Shown: positions 4,744 to 7,407 of the stretch, piece after piece
Position numbering within the stretch: position 1 is the stretch's first letter
Layout of the letters: each line of letters starts with the position of its first letter
DNA from: Candidatus Sigynarchaeota archaeon
GTDB lineage: Archaea > Asgardarchaeota > Jordarchaeia > Jordarchaeales > Jordarchaeaceae
Length of the DNA stretch: 7,407 bases
Direction of reading: 5' to 3'
Assembly (NCBI GenBank): GCA_030587505.1
Contig: JAUQYY010000050.1
Coordinates: 1 to 7,407, forward strand
Notes under the pieces: model-generated
Told to the model about the DNA's origin: nothing
The model's input: only the letters and a program-made list of their open reading frames with translations
Database searches by the model: none
Position numbers and translations under genes: made by a program

Positions 4744-6006
4744 TTATTTTCTTCTCCACGCCTTCACCATGGACTGAGGCCAGTCGATGCTCAACAGTTT
4801 TTTAGCCATCTCCTCCGAGACGGCTCCTTTCTCCCTTCTCTCTATCACTGCTTCGATTGGAACTAGAAAGGGCTTTTCTTGGTTCCAGTCCCATCCGATA
4901 AACAGCTCGTCTTCATCGTCGATGTAAAGGCTAACTGCGCGGAGTTTCTGCCTGTGCTTTTCAGACCAATCCTTGACCCACGCGGGTGCGTTTAGAACGG
5001 TGATATTCACTCTCTCTTTTTTGCGATTGTATTTGTTGAGCTCGTCAGGCAAAACCGCGTCGATGAGATGAGTGTGTCCGTAAACTATCCTCAAGTTCCT
5101 ACTGGTTACAGTTTTTCCCTTTGAGAATCTGCGCCACCAGCTAAGGATTCCTTTAATCGAGGCTTCACGATTATACCTAGTACCCACCAGTCTATTCCAA
5201 ATCTTCCTTCCATAAAGATAGAAAATACGAGGTCCACCAAGAATAGCCCAGAGAAAAATTAGACCAGCGTTACCGAAAACCGACAAGAGAGAAAACACAG
5301 AGTCAAGAAAAGTAAGGTTCAAGCCCAAATAACTAAGGGGAAAGTACTGCATAAGTATAGGGTTTAGAACAGCAACCGCTATACCTAAAGCGAGCAAACC
5401 GATAAAAAGATCCCCGTACCTACCAAACGCGAGCGCACCAGAACGAATCCCAGGTAAGAGCTTCCAAGGTTGAAACCTAAAAATTCTGTCAAACTGGTAA
5501 CCGTGAACAAACAGGTAATCGCGGTCACCCTTACTCAGTGTTGAGACCTTCCCCTTTTTCTCACTCTCTTCGTTCCCGTTCTGAGAGGGATAACAGTCCT
5601 CGATAATGCTTAGTGTACGCTCACCTGATGGATAAACTCCAGTTATCGGTTTAAGGTCATAATCATGGTTACCTAAGAGATAAATTTTCTCACAGTTCAT
5701 CCTTTGAAACAAATCAAAAATCGGTCTGCTGCAGAACTCAATCGAACGGTCTGGGGCGTCCCAGAGTTCTAGAATATCTCCAATCAAGATCAACTTGTCT
5801 GGGGGCTTCAAAACCTTTTCCTTGCGTCCAGCGCCCCAGGGTCCCAGCTTAATTTTGGTCTTTTCACCATTTTCCAAACGGATGAGCCAATTGATAAATT
5901 GGCCCAGTTTCTCCGGTTCACAAACCACACCCTTACGTCTCTCATCAGGGCTGGACACCAACCCCAAGTGAGTGTCTGAAATGACAAATATGCTACCTCC
6001 GGCCAA
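4744..6006 (-). CDS. Calcineurin-like metallophosphoesterase with inserted membrane segment
   Basis: The 420-residue protein has the full metal-binding set of the calcineurin-like phosphoesterases: SDTHLG (Asp11, His13), GDILELWD (Asp77), GNHD (Asn113, His114, Asp115), VHG (His168) and GHTH (His311, His313). The GDxxExW and VHG...GHTH spacing recalls LpxH-type (UDP-diacylglucosamine hydrolase-like) enzymes, but archaea do not make lipid A, so the substrate is unknown. Between His168 and the GHTH motif sits an insert of roughly 100 residues with two strongly hydrophobic spans, about 199-223 and 233-258. These predict a membrane hairpin that tethers the catalytic domain to the cytoplasmic membrane. 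No signal peptide is seen. Inference: it acts on a membrane-associated phospho-compound such as a lipid or nucleotide-lipid intermediate. The start is TTG at 6006, supported by GGAGGTG directly upstream (7 bases from GGAGG). It has its own promoter-like box and a U-tract terminator, so it is probably monocistronic. Confidence 0.88.
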   Translation of the reverse strand: MAGGSIFVISDTHLGLVSSPDERRKGVVCEPEKLGQFINWLIRLENGEKTKIKLGPWGAGRKEKVLKPPDKLILIGDILELWDAPDRSIEFCSRPIFDLFQRMNCEKIYLLGNHDYDLKPITGVYPSGERTLSIIEDCYPSQNGNEESEKKGKVSTLSKGDRDYLFVHGYQFDRIFRFQPWKLLPGIRSGALAFGRYGDLFIGLLALGIAVAVLNPILMQYFPLSYLGLNLTFLDSVFSLLSVFGNAGLIFLWAILGGPRIFYLYGRKIWNRLVGTRYNREASIKGILSWWRRFSKGKTVTSRNLRIVYGHTHLIDAVLPDELNKYNRKKERVNITVLNAPAWVKDWSEKHRQKLRAVSLYIDDEDELFIGWDWNQEKPFLVPIEAVIERREKGAVSEEMAKKLLSIDWPQSMVKAWRRK

Positions 6007-6086
6007 AAAAACACCTCCGAACGGATGTGGAATCCGACAAAAAACAACCAGCTTACCTCATAAAAGCGGAAAAAACCTTATTAAAC
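6007..6086 (-). promoter_or_regulatory. Promoter, leader hairpin and SD site of the phosphoesterase gene
   Basis: On the minus strand GGTTTAATAAGG (plus-strand 6076-6087) gives a TATA-like TTTAATAA at 6078-6085, predicting a start near 6056 and a leader of about 50 bases. Within that leader CGGAT/ATCCG (6022-6026 with 6032-6036, 5-base loop) forms a small hairpin just upstream of the SD sequence GGAGGTG. The hairpin is short and could be chance. Confidence 0.45.
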
Positions 6087-6167
6087 CTTCCTAACACAAT
6101 ACACCAAACATAAGATTAGGCAACCAAAAAGAAAAGTGAGTTGAAAAAAGCACAATATTCCAAAAGA

Positions 6168-6211
6168 TTTTTAATACAAAGAAAATCATATCAAGGCAAC
6201 AAGATTGGAGG
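6168..6211 (+). promoter_or_regulatory. TATA-like box and SD site of the flavin oxidoreductase gene
   Basis: TTTTTAATAC at 6168-6177 is a good archaeal TATA-like box and predicts a start near 6199. GGAGG at 6207-6211 then lies 8 bases before ATG 6220. This arrangement decides the start: the in-frame TTG at 6205 overlaps the SD site itself and is rejected. Confidence 0.6.
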
Positions 6212-6219
6212 AAACCGTA

Positions 6220-7233
6220 ATGATTAAAACACCTCTGTGCGACATGCTAGGAATAAAGTATCCCATCATCCAGGCCGCAATGGGGCCATTCTACACCACA
6301 AAGCTGTGTTCCGCCGTAGTCAACGCTGGGGCCTTCGGAATAATCTCCCACACAAACCTCTTAGGAGTAGACCCCGTACAATCCATGGAGGAAAGCATAC
6401 ACTACGTGATGGAACACTGCAAGGGCAACTTCGGGGTGAACATAAGGGTCGCGAGGCTGCAGATCGACGCCCCAGCCCTACAGGAACTAATAGTCCGACT
6501 CAGAAAGGAGGACCCCGATATACGCGAAAGACTGAAGATGGTGGTAACCTCAGCCGGCAACCCCAAACCCCCAGCTCTATTCTTTAAAGAGCACGACCCC
6601 GATCTCCTCGTCTTCCATGTAGCTCCAACCCTCTACCACGCCCTGAAGGTAGACGGACTCTGCGACGGCATAATCTGCACAGGCTACGAGGGAGGAGGCC
6701 ACCAGAGCTACGAACGAGTAAACACCACAGTACTAGTCACCGAAGCCGTTAGACACTGCAAGAAACCCATAGTAGCCTGCGGAGGCTTTTCAGACGGCCG
6801 CGGCATCGCGGCAGCCTTGGCGATGGGTGCGATAGGCGTCCAGATGGGCACCCGATTTATCACCACGCAGGAGTGCGAGTTCCACCCGAAGTACAAGGAG
6901 TTCATTCTCAGATCCAAGGACTCCGACACTATGGTCTGCCAGGGAGCCTTTGGTCCCATTCGCCTCCTCAAAAACAAGTACGCCGAGGAACACGGCGAAA
7001 TTCTGCCCCGGGAGGCAAAGAAGGCCCTGGAGCAGCAACTCGACTTGGATGCCATCAGGGAGGACACTAAGAAATACTCCCTCGCCTACGAGGGTGACAT
7101 TGAGAACGGTCCTGTTCTCTGTGGCCAGTCGTGCGGCAACATCGACGACATTCCCACAGTCAAAGAACTAATAGAGCGGATGATGAAGGAAGCTGAGGAA
7201 GCCATCAAAAAGTTGAACACATATCTAACATGA
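6220..7233 (+). CDS. Nitronate monooxygenase/FabK-like FMN-dependent oxidoreductase
   Basis: This is a TIM-barrel flavoprotein of the 2-nitropropane dioxygenase family (COG2070 type), 337 residues from ATG 6220. Visible motifs: YPIIQAAMGP (14-23) at the first strand, the glycine/His loop GYEGGGHQS (155-163, with His161 at the position usually occupied by the catalytic or flavin-adjacent His), ACGGFSDGRGIAAALAMGA (186-204) and GVQMGTRF (206-213) for FMN phosphate binding. The C-terminal GQSCGNIDDIPTVKELIERM (302-321) resembles the end of FabK-like members. Family members oxidise nitronates, reduce enoyl thioesters or act as NAD(P)H:quinone reductases. Archaea generally lack the bacterial fatty-acid synthase pathway, so an enoyl-ACP role is unlikely and the substrate stays open. 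It is cytoplasmic, with no signal peptide. It is divergent from the phosphoesterase gene, has its own promoter-like box and seems monocistronic. Confidence 0.88.
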   Translation: MIKTPLCDMLGIKYPIIQAAMGPFYTTKLCSAVVNAGAFGIISHTNLLGVDPVQSMEESIHYVMEHCKGNFGVNIRVARLQIDAPALQELIVRLRKEDPDIRERLKMVVTSAGNPKPPALFFKEHDPDLLVFHVAPTLYHALKVDGLCDGIICTGYEGGGHQSYERVNTTVLVTEAVRHCKKPIVACGGFSDGRGIAAALAMGAIGVQMGTRFITTQECEFHPKYKEFILRSKDSDTMVCQGAFGPIRLLKNKYAEEHGEILPREAKKALEQQLDLDAIREDTKKYSLAYEGDIENGPVLCGQSCGNIDDIPTVKELIERMMKEAEEAIKKLNTYLT

Positions 7234-7283
7234 AATTCTCCCCGATTGTTTTGCAATGTCTTTCCACAAATGGAATAAACTTA

Positions 7284-7302
7284 CCCCTCCTTTTTTCTCC
7301 TC
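7284..7302 (+). terminator. T-tract terminator after the flavin oxidoreductase gene
   Basis: A pyrimidine-rich run with six consecutive T residues (CCCCTCCTTTTTTCTCC) lies about 55 bases past the TGA at 7231-7233. No stem precedes it. It is consistent with archaeal U-tract termination. Confidence 0.45.
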
Positions 7303-7407
7303 TGCGATTGCAGCTCTGTGATGCGTATTAAATTGTGTGGTGGTTAGCACTATTTTTAAATAATTGTTAATTAATGTATTAACGGAAGTCGCAGATATTT
7401 AACAATA

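Noticed and set aside
5808..6047. Minus-strand frame starting at a GTG within the phosphoesterase SD site
   Set aside because: It is a shadow of the phosphoesterase gene in another frame, Trp/Arg-rich and without domain content.
6205..6219. TTG start for the flavin oxidoreductase at 6205
   Set aside because: The TTG overlaps the GGAGG that serves ATG 6220, so it would remove the ribosome binding site; the family's N terminus fits the ATG.

Overview
The window looks archaeal, from a lineage that makes coenzyme F420. It carries a CofE-type F420-0:glutamate ligase and a PAC2-family (archaeal/eukaryotic proteasome-assembly-chaperone-like) protein. Genes have GGAGG/GGTGA Shine-Dalgarno (SD) sites and A/T-rich TATA-like boxes, and non-AUG starts are frequent. 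I cannot place it to species. An uncultured Bathyarchaeia-like or other deep archaeal lineage is a guess, not something the sequence proves.

Layout. (1) 40-678 (+) encodes a long charged coiled coil followed by a C-terminal winged helix. (2) 679-925 has no credible protein gene. It holds a terminator-like hairpin facing the minus-strand gene and a GC-rich stretch with an imperfect inverted repeat that could be a structured RNA. (3) 926-2673 (-) holds cofE and then a PAC2-family gene, probably one transcription unit. (4) 2674-2757 is a short divergent promoter region. (5) 2758-3963 (+) encodes a dihydropteroate synthase (DHPS) fused to a C-terminal domain of about 120 residues. (6) 3964-4081 is a convergent gap with T tracts and a long inverted repeat. 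(7) 4082-4579 (-) encodes a longin/roadblock-like small protein whose start I place well inside the longest open frame. (8) 4744-6006 (-) encodes a calcineurin-like metallophosphoesterase with two membrane helices inserted in its catalytic domain. (9) 6007-6219 is a second divergent promoter region. (10) 6220-7233 (+) encodes a nitronate monooxygenase/FabK-like flavin oxidoreductase. (11) 7234-7407 is a T-rich tail with one doubtful minus-strand reading frame of 41 codons.

How the genes fit together. The clearest theme is cofactor synthesis: cofE (F420 side chain) and the DHPS-like gene (pterin cofactor) are divergently transcribed from an 84-base spacer, so joint control is plausible. F420 and a folate or methanopterin-type pterin are partners in archaeal C1 metabolism. 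The remaining genes (PAC2, longin-like, membrane-inserted phosphoesterase, flavin oxidoreductase, coiled-coil winged helix) look like ordinary archaeal housekeeping or poorly characterised genes. I see no mobile element, CRISPR array, rRNA or convincing tRNA. I did not find a clear new multi-gene system. The items most worth a second look are the structured gap at 679-925, the domain fusions in the DHPS and the phosphoesterase, and the deviating CofE motif.
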